Shown here piece after piece: positions 40,371 to 49,242 of a DNA stretch of 64,000 bases. The DNA is from Vreelandella neptunia (GTDB taxonomy: Bacteria; Pseudomonadota; Gammaproteobacteria; Pseudomonadales; Halomonadaceae): NCBI RefSeq assembly GCF_022489065.1, contig NZ_JAKVTW010000002.1, positions 248,001 to 312,000 of the forward strand. The letters run 5' to 3'. The notes under the pieces were generated by a model. That model searched no databases. It was not told where the DNA came from and saw only the letters and a list, made by a program, of their open reading frames with translations. The position numbers were made by a program, and so were the translations under genes. Position 1 is the stretch's first letter, and every line of letters starts with the position of its first letter.

Positions 40371-40727
40371 ATGAGCGTTACCTATCAAGACAGCAATGCA
40401 CGCATGAGCCAAGTGGCGATTCACAACGGCACCGTTTACCTCGCAGGCCAAGTTCCACCTGATGCCACGGCGGATATGCGCGGTCAAACCGAGCAAGTGT
40501 TGGCGCGCATTGATCAACTGCTGGCCCAAGCAGGAACAACCAAAGAGTACCTGCTCTCAGCGCAAATCTGGGTCACCAGCATGGCGGAGTTCGACCAAAT
40601 GAACGCGGCTTGGGACGCCTGGGTTGTGCCCGGTCGCCCGCCAGTGCGTGCAGCGCTTGAAGCCCCGCTCGCCAAGCCCGAGTGGAAAGTGGAAATCATG
40701 GTAGTAGCCGCGCTGCCGGAGGCCTGA
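40371..40727 (+). CDS. RidA-family enamine/imine deaminase
   Basis: A 118-residue RidA (YjgF) family protein. RidA proteins hydrolyse reactive enamines and imines made by PLP enzymes or amino-acid oxidases. The conserved Arg that binds the substrate carboxylate is in PVRAALEAP (about residue 90), and the segment GTVYLAGQVP is typical. AAGGAG precedes the ATG. It lies 1 bp before the ornithine-cyclodeaminase-like gene, whose products include cyclic imines. This fits a pathway that makes imine intermediates. Confidence 0.92.
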   Translation: MSVTYQDSNARMSQVAIHNGTVYLAGQVPPDATADMRGQTEQVLARIDQLLAQAGTTKEYLLSAQIWVTSMAEFDQMNAAWDAWVVPGRPPVRAALEAPLAKPEWKVEIMVVAALPEA

Positions 40728-40728
40728 T

Positions 40729-41670
40729 ATGCGGTTTGTTTCTGCTGAAGAGGTCACTCGCCACCTGACGTGGGATGGCTTGATCAAACGGCTACATACG
40801 ACGTTCGTGAACGGCGTGGAGTCACCTCCCCGCCATCACCATGCGATGCACCGGCCGGATGGCGAAGCCACCATGCTGCTAATGCCCGCCTGGGAAGCGG
40901 CGGGTTACATCGGCGTGAAAATGGTCAACGTGTTTCCGCAAAACGCCGACCACGGTATCCCGGCGATCTCCGGGCTCTACTTGCTCAGCGAGGGTAAGTA
41001 CGGTCAGCCGCTGGCGTGCATCGACGGCAGCGAGTTAACCCGGCGTCGCACGGCGGCCGCTTCCGCGCTTGCCGCCCAAGCCCTGGCTAATGAAAACGCA
41101 GAGACTCTGTTGGTGGTGGGAACTGGCAAGCTGGCGCCCATGGTGATTGAAGCCCACGCTAGCGTGCGGCCTATCAAGCGGGTGCTGATTTGGGGGCGTA
41201 ATCCCAGCAAAGCGGCGTCGATAGCCGACGAGTACGCCGAGCGTTTTGAGACCCATGTAGTGGAAGCGTTAGCGGATGCGGTAGCAGAAGCGGACATTAT
41301 TAGCTGCGTGACGCTCTCCAATCAGCCGCTGATTAAAGGTGAGTGGCTAACGCCCGGCACCCACCTGGATTTGATCGGCGCGTTTCGGCCACAGATGCGC
41401 GAAACCGATGCGCTATGTTTGCGACGCTCAGAAGTATTTGTAGACACCTTCGCCGGTGCCAAAGGCGAAGCGGGCGATATTCTGCAAGCCATTGAAGAGG
41501 GCGAATTCCAGTTCGACCAGATTCAGGCGGAGCTTGCAGAGGTGCTAGCAGGGACGAAATCGGGACGCTCTGGGCCGGAGGCCATCACACTATTCAAATC
41601 GGTAGGCGCGTCGCTGGAAGATTTAGCCGCCGCGATAGAAGTATGGGAGTCACTGCCCGCACAACCATAA
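40729..41670 (+). CDS. ornithine cyclodeaminase/mu-crystallin family protein
   Basis: A 313-residue NAD(P)-dependent member of the OCD/mu-crystallin family. The catalytic Lys is in GVKMVNVFPQN (about residue 63), the Arg-rich segment in LTRRRTAAASALAA, the Rossmann loop in LVVGTGKLAPM and the conserved Asp in VDTFAGAKGEAGDI. Members act as ornithine cyclodeaminase, alanine dehydrogenase, ketimine reductase or delta1-pyrroline-2-carboxylate reductase. The sequence does not decide among them. Next to RidA, an imine-reducing role looks plausible. Confidence 0.88.
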   Translation: MRFVSAEEVTRHLTWDGLIKRLHTTFVNGVESPPRHHHAMHRPDGEATMLLMPAWEAAGYIGVKMVNVFPQNADHGIPAISGLYLLSEGKYGQPLACIDGSELTRRRTAAASALAAQALANENAETLLVVGTGKLAPMVIEAHASVRPIKRVLIWGRNPSKAASIADEYAERFETHVVEALADAVAEADIISCVTLSNQPLIKGEWLTPGTHLDLIGAFRPQMRETDALCLRRSEVFVDTFAGAKGEAGDILQAIEEGEFQFDQIQAELAEVLAGTKSGRSGPEAITLFKSVGASLEDLAAAIEVWESLPAQP

Positions 41671-41748
41671 CAAGACCGACATCGCTACCGTTCAGGTGAC
41701 ACCGCCAGTCATAACGAAGACCGACTAATAATCAAAACGAGGTATGTT

Positions 41749-42822
41749 ATGAACGCTAAAAAATCTGTACTAATCGCCGCCTTGGCGGCACTTCCGCTGG
41801 CTATTGCCAGTGCTAATGCGCAAGCACAATCCTATGAGATGGTGATCGCCACGCAGATTCCGGAAGATATGAGCAATAACGAAATCTATCCGGCGCTGGT
41901 GCACTTCAAGAATCTGGTAGAAGCGCGCACCGACGGGGACCTTGAGGTCACGATTTTCGGCGGCGGCCAGCTGGGCTCCGAAGTTGAAAACGGCTCGGAA
42001 GTGCAGGGCGGGCGTACGCTACAGTCGACGATTATGTCTGCCGGGGCGATGTCATCCTTCTACGAAGATTACCAAGTCGTCACCGCACCCTTCCTATTCA
42101 CCAACTGGCGTCAGGCATGGAGCTTCTTTGATAGTGAATGGTTCGCCGACTTTATGTCCGGCACCGTCGAAGCCGCCGATATGCGTTATTTGGGCACCTT
42201 CGACGATGGCGGCGGTTTTGTTGCCTTCACCAATAACGTGCGCTTGATAGAGACCGTCGAAGACTTGGAAGGTCTTAATATTCGTACCGAAGAGAACCCC
42301 GCCCACGTGGCGATCATGCGCTCGCTGGGCGCTTCCGCTACGCCGCTGCCTTGGGGCGAGTTAATTACCGCGCTGGAAACCGGTCTTGCCGATGGCCAGT
42401 TCAATGCGCCGGTACTCAACACCACCTTCAACTTCGATGCAGTCACCGACTACACCACGCTCACCGGCCATGTGTATAACAGCGCCCCCTGGGTGGTCAG
42501 CGAGTCGTGGTACCAATCGCTGCCCGAAGAGCATCAGCAGGCGCTGGTAAGCTCAGCGCGGGAAGCGATTCAACTGAGCCACGGTATGTCTGGCGCACTG
42601 GCTACCGCGAGTTGGGTGGAGTCCTGTGAACGCTTCGAAGCGTGCTACCTGATGCCCGATGCAGAGCGTGAGCGGATGGCGGAAATTGCTCGCCCCGCTT
42701 GGCAGGAGTGGATCGTCGATGACTTCGGCATGGACGAAGCCCGCGTACAGGGGCTGCTTGATGAAGTCGAGCGTGTCGGCCAGCAATTGGCAGAAGACGA
42801 CTACCGCATTTATGGCCAATAA
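41749..42822 (+). CDS. dctP: TRAP transporter substrate-binding protein (DctP family)
   Basis: The periplasmic receptor of a TRAP transporter. The 357-residue protein has a clear signal peptide (MNAKKSVLIAALAAL, cleavage near ANAQA). The conserved Arg that binds the substrate carboxylate lies in GLNIRTEENP, so a carboxylate-containing ligand is expected. The DctP pattern GGQLGSEVE and the GLADGQFNAP segment are present. It is followed by a stable hairpin (42901-42928) before dctQ, which may give it higher expression than the membrane subunits. Confidence 0.93.
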   Translation: MNAKKSVLIAALAALPLAIASANAQAQSYEMVIATQIPEDMSNNEIYPALVHFKNLVEARTDGDLEVTIFGGGQLGSEVENGSEVQGGRTLQSTIMSAGAMSSFYEDYQVVTAPFLFTNWRQAWSFFDSEWFADFMSGTVEAADMRYLGTFDDGGGFVAFTNNVRLIETVEDLEGLNIRTEENPAHVAIMRSLGASATPLPWGELITALETGLADGQFNAPVLNTTFNFDAVTDYTTLTGHVYNSAPWVVSESWYQSLPEEHQQALVSSAREAIQLSHGMSGALATASWVESCERFEACYLMPDAERERMAEIARPAWQEWIVDDFGMDEARVQGLLDEVERVGQQLAEDDYRIYGQ

Positions 42823-42900
42823 GTTCAGGGTCAATAAATGCAGGGCCAGTAAAGCTGGGGATAAAAAGCACCTGGGCCAATAACGGTTAGCGAATGATAA

Positions 42901-42928
42901 ACGCTGGGGCGATGTGAAGCCCCGGCGT
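42901..42928 (+). other. stable hairpin between dctP and dctQ
   Basis: ACGCTGGGGC and GCCCCGGCGT form a 10-bp stem (one G-U pair) with an 8-base loop, just before the dctQ ribosome-binding site. There is no T-run, so it is more likely an mRNA-stabilising or processing element than a terminator. Confidence 0.6.
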
Positions 42929-42939
42929 GAGGAAAAACC

Positions 42940-43485
42940 ATGGGCGTTCTAACTCCTTTGCGCCGCGTGAGCGACCTCGTCAATCAGGTGGCCATCGTGG
43001 TGTGTGTGGGCTGTATTCTGGCGATGCTGGGCATCTCGTTCACTGCGTTTCTCTACAAGCTGATCACCGGCAGTACGCTAAGCTGGACCTATTCGCTGGC
43101 GCGGCTGTTTCTGCCCTGGATCGGCTTTCTCTCCATGACGATTTCACTGCGCTACGGCGAACACGTCGCCATGACCCTGCTGGTTCGCAGCTTGCCCCGC
43201 GTGATGGTGCAGGTGGCTGCCGGACTCTGTTTGGCGGTGATTGGCCTGTTTGCGCTGATGCTGACGTGGTACGGCTGGGGCTATTTCACCAGCGCCACCC
43301 AGGTCTATATGGTCTCCGACCAAATCCGCATTCCCAGCAAGTTCACCGCCATTGTCATACCCATTAGCGGTTTGATTATGTTGCTGCACCTGGTGCATGG
43401 CTTTGCGCTGCTGGAGCACTTCATCGATGAGCAGGAGGTGATTGGCGAACTCATCGACACCACTGATGGGGAGCACCGCTCATGA
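42940..43485 (+). CDS. dctQ: TRAP transporter small permease (DctQ family)
   Basis: The 4-helix membrane subunit that pairs with DctM. The 181-residue protein has hydrophobic stretches at about residues 14-36, 50-66, 88-108 and 128-150. It carries the WSYSLARLFLPWIGFLSMTISLR-type segment (seen as SLARLFLPWIGFLSM) typical of DctQ. It overlaps the dctM start by 4 bp (ATGA). Confidence 0.92.
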   Translation: MGVLTPLRRVSDLVNQVAIVVCVGCILAMLGISFTAFLYKLITGSTLSWTYSLARLFLPWIGFLSMTISLRYGEHVAMTLLVRSLPRVMVQVAAGLCLAVIGLFALMLTWYGWGYFTSATQVYMVSDQIRIPSKFTAIVIPISGLIMLLHLVHGFALLEHFIDEQEVIGELIDTTDGEHRS

Positions 43486-44756
43486 CTCCTGCGATTATTG
43501 CATTTGTCGTGCTGCTGTTTATCGGTGCACCGGTGGCGGTGGTGATGGCAATGTCGGGGCTGGCAGGCGGCTTTGCGTTAGGTGGCGAGCGCATGCTGGG
43601 GATTATCGCTGACCGCATGTTCTCCGGCGTTTCGGGCTTTCTGTTGATCGCCGTGCCCTACTTTATTTTCACCGCTGAGCTGATGAATCAGGGCGGGCTG
43701 ACCCATAAGCTGATTGCGTTCAACAATGCGCTGTTTGGCCGGGTGCGCGGGTCACTCTCCCACGTGAATATCTCAGTCTCGGTGTTCTTTGCGGGTCTTA
43801 CTGGCGCGGCGGTCACCGATACCGTCGCCATCGGCAAAATCATGATTCCCGAGATGAAAAAGCAGGGCTACGATGCCGAATACGCCGCTGCGGTTACCGC
43901 CTGTTCTTCTATCATCGGGCCGATTATTCCGCCCAGCGTGGTGATGGTGGTTTACGCCACGCTGCTGCGAGATATCTCGGTGATTGACCTATTCGCGGGT
44001 GGCATCATTCCCGGCCTGTTGATGGCGTTGGCGCTGCTGGGCGTTAGCTTCTTCCTCGCCTGGAAGCGCAACTACCCGAAACAGGCGCCAACACCCTTTA
44101 AGGCAGCCATCATTGCGCTGTTGGTTGCGCTACCTGCGATGGTAGTGCCGCTGATTATCCTCGGTGGGATTCTCTCGGGGCTAACCACGATTACCGAAGC
44201 GTCAGGCTTTGCGGCGGTTTACGCCATTGTGATTGGCGTGGTCTTCTACCGTAATCTTACCTGGCGCAAGATCTGGGATGCGCTGGTGACCACGGTGCGC
44301 TTCTCCGGGGTAGTGTTTTTTCTGCTGGCCACCTCGGCGGTACTGGGCTGGTTCGTTACTCGCTCGGGCATCGCCAGGGATGCGGCCAGCATGATCACCA
44401 CCTTTAGCGATGTGGCCTTTGTGCAACTGATGCTGGTGTGTCTGCTACTCTTGGTGATTGGCACGGTGATGGACGTGCTGCCTGCCCTGGTGGTCATTGC
44501 GCCGGTGCTGGTGCCAGCGATGATTCAACTCGGTTTTGACCCGCTGCACTTCGCCATTTTGATGATCGTGGTGCTGAATATTTCCAATGTGACGCCGCCG
44601 GTGGGGATGACGCTGATGACCGCCGCGCGGATAGCCGAGGTGCCCTACGAACGGGCAATTGTGGCATCGCTGCCGTTTTACGTGTCGTTTTTAGTGGTGA
44701 TTGTGTTACTGGCGGCGTTCCCTGCGCTCTCCACCTGGATTCCGTCACTGCTGTAA
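43482..44756 (+). CDS. dctM: TRAP transporter large permease (DctM family)
   Basis: The transport channel of the TRAP system, driven by a sodium gradient in characterised members. The 424-residue protein has about twelve helices and hallmark segments VAVVMAMSGLAGGFALGG, ITACSSIIGPIIPPSV-type sequence (here TACSSIIGPIIPPSVVMVVY) and NISNVTPPVGMTLM. It is followed after 21 bp by the first HDAC-fold gene on the same strand, so transport and deacylation are probably co-expressed. Confidence 0.95.
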   Translation: MTPAIIAFVVLLFIGAPVAVVMAMSGLAGGFALGGERMLGIIADRMFSGVSGFLLIAVPYFIFTAELMNQGGLTHKLIAFNNALFGRVRGSLSHVNISVSVFFAGLTGAAVTDTVAIGKIMIPEMKKQGYDAEYAAAVTACSSIIGPIIPPSVVMVVYATLLRDISVIDLFAGGIIPGLLMALALLGVSFFLAWKRNYPKQAPTPFKAAIIALLVALPAMVVPLIILGGILSGLTTITEASGFAAVYAIVIGVVFYRNLTWRKIWDALVTTVRFSGVVFFLLATSAVLGWFVTRSGIARDAASMITTFSDVAFVQLMLVCLLLLVIGTVMDVLPALVVIAPVLVPAMIQLGFDPLHFAILMIVVLNISNVTPPVGMTLMTAARIAEVPYERAIVASLPFYVSFLVVIVLLAAFPALSTWIPSLL

Positions 44757-44777
44757 TTTAGCTAAGGACTGCGACCC

Positions 44778-45809
44778 ATGAAGTGTTTTTATCACCCTGA
44801 CCAGGCGTTGCATGCGCCGCCGACCTTCTTGCTGCGCGGCCAGCCTGTGCCATCGCCGGAAGGCCCGGTGCGCGCGGAGCTGCTTACCCAAGGGCTTGCC
44901 CGTTCAGGGCTGACGCTGACCGCACCGAACGATGCCGACTCGCCGAGGCTGCGTAAGCGCCTGGAACAGATTCATACGCCGCGCTACCTAACGTTCCTGG
45001 ACACTATTTACGCCCGCTGGCAGGCGTTGCCCAATGCGGCCGAATTTGTCGCGCCCAATATCCACCCCTGTGGCGGTGGCCACCACTACCCGCGCCACCC
45101 GATTGGGCAAGCAGGCTGGCATCTGCACGATATGGCCTGCCCGCTGAGTGCTACCAGTTTTCAAGGCGCGCTGGCCTCGGCGGCAACGGCGGAAGCGGCC
45201 GCAGAAGAAGTGCTTAATGGCGCCCCAACGGCCTACGCGCTGTGCCGCCCGCCGGGTCACCATGCCGGGCCGGAACGCGCCGGCGGTTTTTGCCTGCTGA
45301 ACAATTCCGCACTGGCAGCCACCGTGCTGCGTGAACGCTACGGTAAAGTCGCGATCATCGATGTGGATTTGCATCACGGCAACGGCACCCAGGATATTTT
45401 TTATTATCGTAGCGATGTTTGGACAGGCTCATTGCATGCTGACCCTAGCGACTTTTATCCGTTTTTCTGGGGCGGTGCAGAGGAAGAGGGCAGCGATGAA
45501 GGCGTTGGAACCAATGTCAATCTGCCCCTGCCGGTGGGCAGTGATGGCGACGTTTATCTCGATGCCCTGGCGATCCTGATTGATCACCTGCAACGTTATG
45601 AGCCGGGTGCCGTGGTGGTAGCGCTAGGGCTAGACGCTCACAAGGATGACCCGCTAGCGGGATTGAGTGTGGAAACCGAGGCGTTCATTGAGGTAGGCAA
45701 ACGCCTGGCGGCGCTCTCGCTGCCCATGGTGATTGTCCAAGAAGGCGGTTACCCCACTGAACACCTAAGCGCCAACCTGACCGCCTTTATGCAGGGTTTT
45801 ACGGCATGA
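44778..45809 (+). CDS. HDAC-fold amidohydrolase, acetylpolyamine-amidohydrolase-like (copy 1)
   Basis: A zinc-dependent deacetylase of the arginase/deacetylase fold. The 343-residue protein has the catalytic His pair in RPPGHHAG (about residues 159-166), zinc ligands in DVDLHHGNGTQ and LGLDAHKDDP, and the catalytic Tyr in QEGGYPTE. The N-terminal MKCFYHPDQALHAPPTF resembles acetylpolyamine amidohydrolases of Pseudomonas and Mycoplana. These cleave N-acetyl groups from small polyamines. It overlaps the next HDAC gene by 4 bp. The substrate is presumably what DctPQM imports. Confidence 0.9.
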   Translation: MKCFYHPDQALHAPPTFLLRGQPVPSPEGPVRAELLTQGLARSGLTLTAPNDADSPRLRKRLEQIHTPRYLTFLDTIYARWQALPNAAEFVAPNIHPCGGGHHYPRHPIGQAGWHLHDMACPLSATSFQGALASAATAEAAAEEVLNGAPTAYALCRPPGHHAGPERAGGFCLLNNSALAATVLRERYGKVAIIDVDLHHGNGTQDIFYYRSDVWTGSLHADPSDFYPFFWGGAEEEGSDEGVGTNVNLPLPVGSDGDVYLDALAILIDHLQRYEPGAVVVALGLDAHKDDPLAGLSVETEAFIEVGKRLAALSLPMVIVQEGGYPTEHLSANLTAFMQGFTA

Positions 45810-46912
45810 GCAGAACCGGTTTTTACTGGCACGAACGCTGCTTTTGGCATGATCAGGGTGCGATAGGGGTATTTTCCGCGCCCGGTGAATTCCTGCAGCC
45901 TCAAGCTGCATCAGAAAGCCCGGAAAGCAAACGGCGGCTGAAAAATATCCTAGAAGCGAGTGGGCTGATTGACGAACTCCACGTACTGAAGCCACCCGCC
46001 GCAACGCTTGATGATCTGCTGCGCTTTCATACCCCGCGCTATTTAGATGAACTGCAGGCGGGGGATAAAGCGCGTGGCGGCAATGGTGGCGACTGCGCGC
46101 CTTATATGCCCGGCAGTTGGGCAGCGGCCACGCAGTCCACTGGGTTGGCCGTCGCCGCAGTGGAAGCCGTGGCGCTGGGCGAGGTAAGCAATGCTTATGC
46201 CCTATGCCGCCCGCCGGGGCACCATGCTGAAGCTGATCAGGGTCGCGGGTTCTGCCTGCTGGGCAATATCCCCGTGGCGGTGATGCGCGCCCGTGCCTTG
46301 GGGCAGGTTAACCGTGTGGCGATACTCGATTGGGATGTTCACCACGGCAACGGCCAGCAGGCGGCGTTTTATACCGAGTCTGAAGTCTTTACCGTCTCGA
46401 TGCATCAAGCGGCCAACTACCCGCTGGAAACCGGCAGCTTTGAAGAGCAGGGCGAAGGTGCAGGCCTGGGCGCCAATCTCAACCTGCCGCTACCGCCCGG
46501 CTGCGGCCTGGGCGCCTACGCGTACGCCATGGAAAAACTGGTGTTGCCCGCGCTTGAGGCGTTCAAACCTGACCTGATCGTGGTGGCCTGCGGTTACGAT
46601 GCCTGCGCCAAAGATCAATTAGGCAAGATGTTGCTCAACAGCCAGGCCTTCGCCACCATGACCGCTCAGCTAAAAGCTCTGGCCGAGCGCTGCTGCGAGG
46701 GCAAGCTGGTGTTCGTGCATGAAGGCGGTTATTCCGAGGGCTATGTGCCACTCTGCGGCCACGCAGTGATCCAGACGCTGGCAGGTAGTCAGATTGCCGT
46801 GCCCGACCCGCAAAACGATGAAATTGCCGCCTGGGGCTATCAGGCCCTGCAACCGCACCAGCAGTCGTTGATAGACGACTGGTGCCAACAGTGGGAGCAA
46901 CGCAAACAATGA
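45806..46912 (+). CDS. HDAC-fold amidohydrolase, class II HDAH-like (copy 2)
   Basis: A second zinc deacetylase, 368 residues, from a different branch. It has RPPGHHAEADQGRGFCLLGN, DWDVHHGNGQQ, the third ligand in CGYDACAKDQLG and the Tyr in HEGGYSEGYVPLCG, as in class II-like bacterial HDAHs. The N-terminal TGFYWHERCFWHDQG also matches that group. Two different HDAC branches side by side in one operon suggest two amide bonds or two related substrates. Its stop overlaps the aminotransferase start by 4 bp. Confidence 0.9.
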   Translation: MSRTGFYWHERCFWHDQGAIGVFSAPGEFLQPQAASESPESKRRLKNILEASGLIDELHVLKPPAATLDDLLRFHTPRYLDELQAGDKARGGNGGDCAPYMPGSWAAATQSTGLAVAAVEAVALGEVSNAYALCRPPGHHAEADQGRGFCLLGNIPVAVMRARALGQVNRVAILDWDVHHGNGQQAAFYTESEVFTVSMHQAANYPLETGSFEEQGEGAGLGANLNLPLPPGCGLGAYAYAMEKLVLPALEAFKPDLIVVACGYDACAKDQLGKMLLNSQAFATMTAQLKALAERCCEGKLVFVHEGGYSEGYVPLCGHAVIQTLAGSQIAVPDPQNDEIAAWGYQALQPHQQSLIDDWCQQWEQRKQ

Positions 46913-47862
46913 CACCGCTTTATGACCGCGATGGCTGGATTTGGCACGATGGTGAATGGCTGGAGTGGCGTGAGGCCAAGGTGCATGTCTTCACCCATAC
47001 TTTACACTACGGCATGGGCTGTTTTGAGGGCGTACGCGCTTACGCTGGCCCTGATGGCACGCATCTATTTCGTGCTGCTGAACATACCCGTCGCTTGGCA
47101 GAAAGCGCCCATTCGCTCGATATGCCACTGCCGTTTAGCGAAGCACAGCTGATCGATGCCCAGCGCCAGTGCCTGACCAAAAACGGCCTGAGCAATGCCT
47201 ACCTAAAGCCCACGGTGTTTTTCGGCGCGGAAGGTATGGGGCTGCGTGCGCAAGGATTAACCACCCATGTCATGGTGGCCGCTTGGGATTTGGGCCCCTA
47301 TATTTCGCCCCAGGCCGCCACCCATGGTTTGCGCGTGCTAACCTCTTCCTGGGCGCGCCACCACGTCAATATCAGCCTCTGCCGGGCGAAAACCAACGGC
47401 CACTACGTCAACTCGATACTGGCACTGAATACGGCGATCAAGGCTGGGTTCGATGAAACCATCATGCTCGACCCAGAAGGCTATGTGGCCGAGGCCTCGG
47501 CGGCTAACGTCTTTTTGCTCCGTGATGGCGTGCTGCACACCCCGGAAGTAACCTCCTGCCTGCAAGGCATCACCCGGGATAGCGTGATTCAGCTGGCGCA
47601 AAAAGTGCTGGGTATTGAAGTGCGTGAGCGGCGGATTACCCGTGATGAGCTCTATACCGCCGATGAGGCGTTCTTAACCGGCACCGCCGCCGAAATACTC
47701 CCGCTTCGCGAGTTGGATGGCCGCCGAATTGGCGGTCGCGCGGGCGCACCACCCGTCAACGAACCCATCAGCCCCGACAGCGTGACGGCGCAACTGCAGG
47801 GCTTATATCGCCAGGCGGTGCGCGGCGAGCTGGATGACTTCAGGCATTGGTTAACGCCTTAG
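46909..47862 (+). CDS. branched-chain-type aminotransferase (class IV PLP)
   Basis: A fold-type IV PLP enzyme resembling IlvE. I start at 46909, where ATGA couples it to the HDAC stop. The 317-residue protein has HVFTHTLHYGMGCFEGVRAY, the PLP Lys in CRAKTNGHYVNSI, EGYVAEASAANVFLLRDG and FLTGTAAEI. IlvE converts branched-chain amino acids to keto acids. Here the operon context suggests a catabolic role on the amine freed by the deacetylases; D-amino acid transaminase-like activity is also possible. Last gene of the operon. Confidence 0.88.
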   Translation: MTPLYDRDGWIWHDGEWLEWREAKVHVFTHTLHYGMGCFEGVRAYAGPDGTHLFRAAEHTRRLAESAHSLDMPLPFSEAQLIDAQRQCLTKNGLSNAYLKPTVFFGAEGMGLRAQGLTTHVMVAAWDLGPYISPQAATHGLRVLTSSWARHHVNISLCRAKTNGHYVNSILALNTAIKAGFDETIMLDPEGYVAEASAANVFLLRDGVLHTPEVTSCLQGITRDSVIQLAQKVLGIEVRERRITRDELYTADEAFLTGTAAEILPLRELDGRRIGGRAGAPPVNEPISPDSVTAQLQGLYRQAVRGELDDFRHWLTP

Positions 47863-48094
47863 ATCCATTGGGGTTGGCAGTAAGAACTATGCAACCCCTG
47901 TCACCTGCTGCGAGGGCAGGTTGAAGCGAGGGTCTTTTTCCAGGGCCGGAAAATGTTCCCAACCATTCCGGCATTCCCGCCATCCATGGCGGTCAGATGA
48001 CAAAAGTAGCGCCCAGGGATGGGTTCACAGCGCCCTCGCGGAAACCTGTCCTCGATGCACCTTGCCATCCGCTTGCCCAACTTTGCTAACTGAA
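47863..48094. repeat. possible dispersed intergenic repeat
   Basis: The 232 bp between the convergent aminotransferases hold no gene. They contain a perfect short palindrome (CCGCCATCCATGGCGG) near 47987 and two copies of AGCGCCC about 30 bp apart. The look is that of a repetitive extragenic element, but this cannot be tested within one window. Confidence 0.35.
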
Positions 48095-49204
48095 TCAGGT
48101 GTGCTCTTTAATAGCCTGTTCAAGCGCCGCCAATCTTCCCGGCTCCAGCGCTGCTTGTACTGCCGTAATGCGTATCACATTGGCAAGCTCTGGGTGTGTC
48201 AGGCGAGTGACTAATACGCCTTCGGCGAGCAGTTGCTGGTGTACCTCGGCGGCGAGTTCGGCGCTGGGCAGGCGAATGCCGATGAAATTGGTGGCGCTGG
48301 GCAGTACATCGGCACCGAGTGCGCGAAAGTGCTCAGCCAACTGCTCACGGCGGGCTTTTACATCAGCGACATGTTGGTGAACCTCGTCAGGGTGATCAAG
48401 CACTACTTCGGCGGCGGCCAGGGTCAGTGACGACACCGCGTAGTGAATACGCACCTTCATCATCATAGCCAGCACCTCGGGGTCGGCGATGGCGTAGCCA
48501 ATGCGCAGACCCGCCAGGCCATGAGCCTTGGAAAGCGTGCGAAGGCGAATCACTCCCGGTATGGCTTTGGCAGCAAACTCGCTGCCCGCGTCATCACGAA
48601 AATCTCCATAGGCTTCATCCAGCAGTAGCCAGCAGGTGTCAGGCAACGCCTCGCGCAGCTTGAGAATGGCGCTGTCGCTATGTAAGTGGCCGCTGGGGTT
48701 ATCCGGGTTGGCCAGATAGACCAGCCGCGCGTTTTCCTGATGCGCCGCTGCGATAAGGGCTTCCAAATCGGGGGCTAGCACGCCCGGCGCTTCATAGTAG
48801 CTGGGCTCAATCAGGCGGCAGCCCTGGCCTTTGGCGAAATAGCCCAAGGTGGGGTAGGTGCCTGCGGTGCTCACCACGGTGTCGCCCGGTTCGCAGGTGG
48901 TGCGAAGGGCCAGGGCAATCAAACTATCGGCACCGGCATCTACCAGCATCGTTTCCAGTGGAATACCTTGCTGAGCACTTAAGCGCTGGCGCACGCCCAG
49001 AGCTTCGGCATCGCCGTAACAGTAAACGTGTTCGGCCAGGGCATCGCCAAAGTGTTCACGCAGGGCGCGGTGGGGCATATCCAGGCCTTCGTTAGAGCCC
49101 AGCCGATGGGGGATCACCTTGCCAATGCGGCGCTCTAATACTTTGATACCTGGAAAGGGGTTATGCGGGCCTTCGCCAGTTAAGTGCTCGGGATAACGGG
49201 GCAT
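48095..49204 (-). CDS. PLP-dependent class I/II aminotransferase
   Basis: A fold-type I aminotransferase of 369 residues, resembling HisC-like enzymes. It shows RLGSNEG near the N-terminus, the PLP-contacting Asn in LANPDNPSGH, the Asp-x-Ala-Tyr in LLDEAYGDF and the PLP Lys in RTLSKAHGLAGLRIGYA. There is no histidine operon here, so a catabolic role with the neighbouring FAD dehydrogenase is more likely. It is 38 bp downstream of that gene, both on the minus strand. Confidence 0.85.
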   Translation of the reverse strand: MPRYPEHLTGEGPHNPFPGIKVLERRIGKVIPHRLGSNEGLDMPHRALREHFGDALAEHVYCYGDAEALGVRQRLSAQQGIPLETMLVDAGADSLIALALRTTCEPGDTVVSTAGTYPTLGYFAKGQGCRLIEPSYYEAPGVLAPDLEALIAAAHQENARLVYLANPDNPSGHLHSDSAILKLREALPDTCWLLLDEAYGDFRDDAGSEFAAKAIPGVIRLRTLSKAHGLAGLRIGYAIADPEVLAMMMKVRIHYAVSSLTLAAAEVVLDHPDEVHQHVADVKARREQLAEHFRALGADVLPSATNFIGIRLPSAELAAEVHQQLLAEGVLVTRLTHPELANVIRITAVQAALEPGRLAALEQAIKEHT

Positions 49205-49242
49205 AGAAAGTCCTAAAACAGTAAACAGTGTTAATGATTAAC

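Noticed and set aside
42927..43367. A 146-codon frame overlapping dctQ on the same strand
   Set aside because: It has Arg/Pro-rich shadow composition while dctQ has helices, a ribosome-binding site and coupling to dctM.
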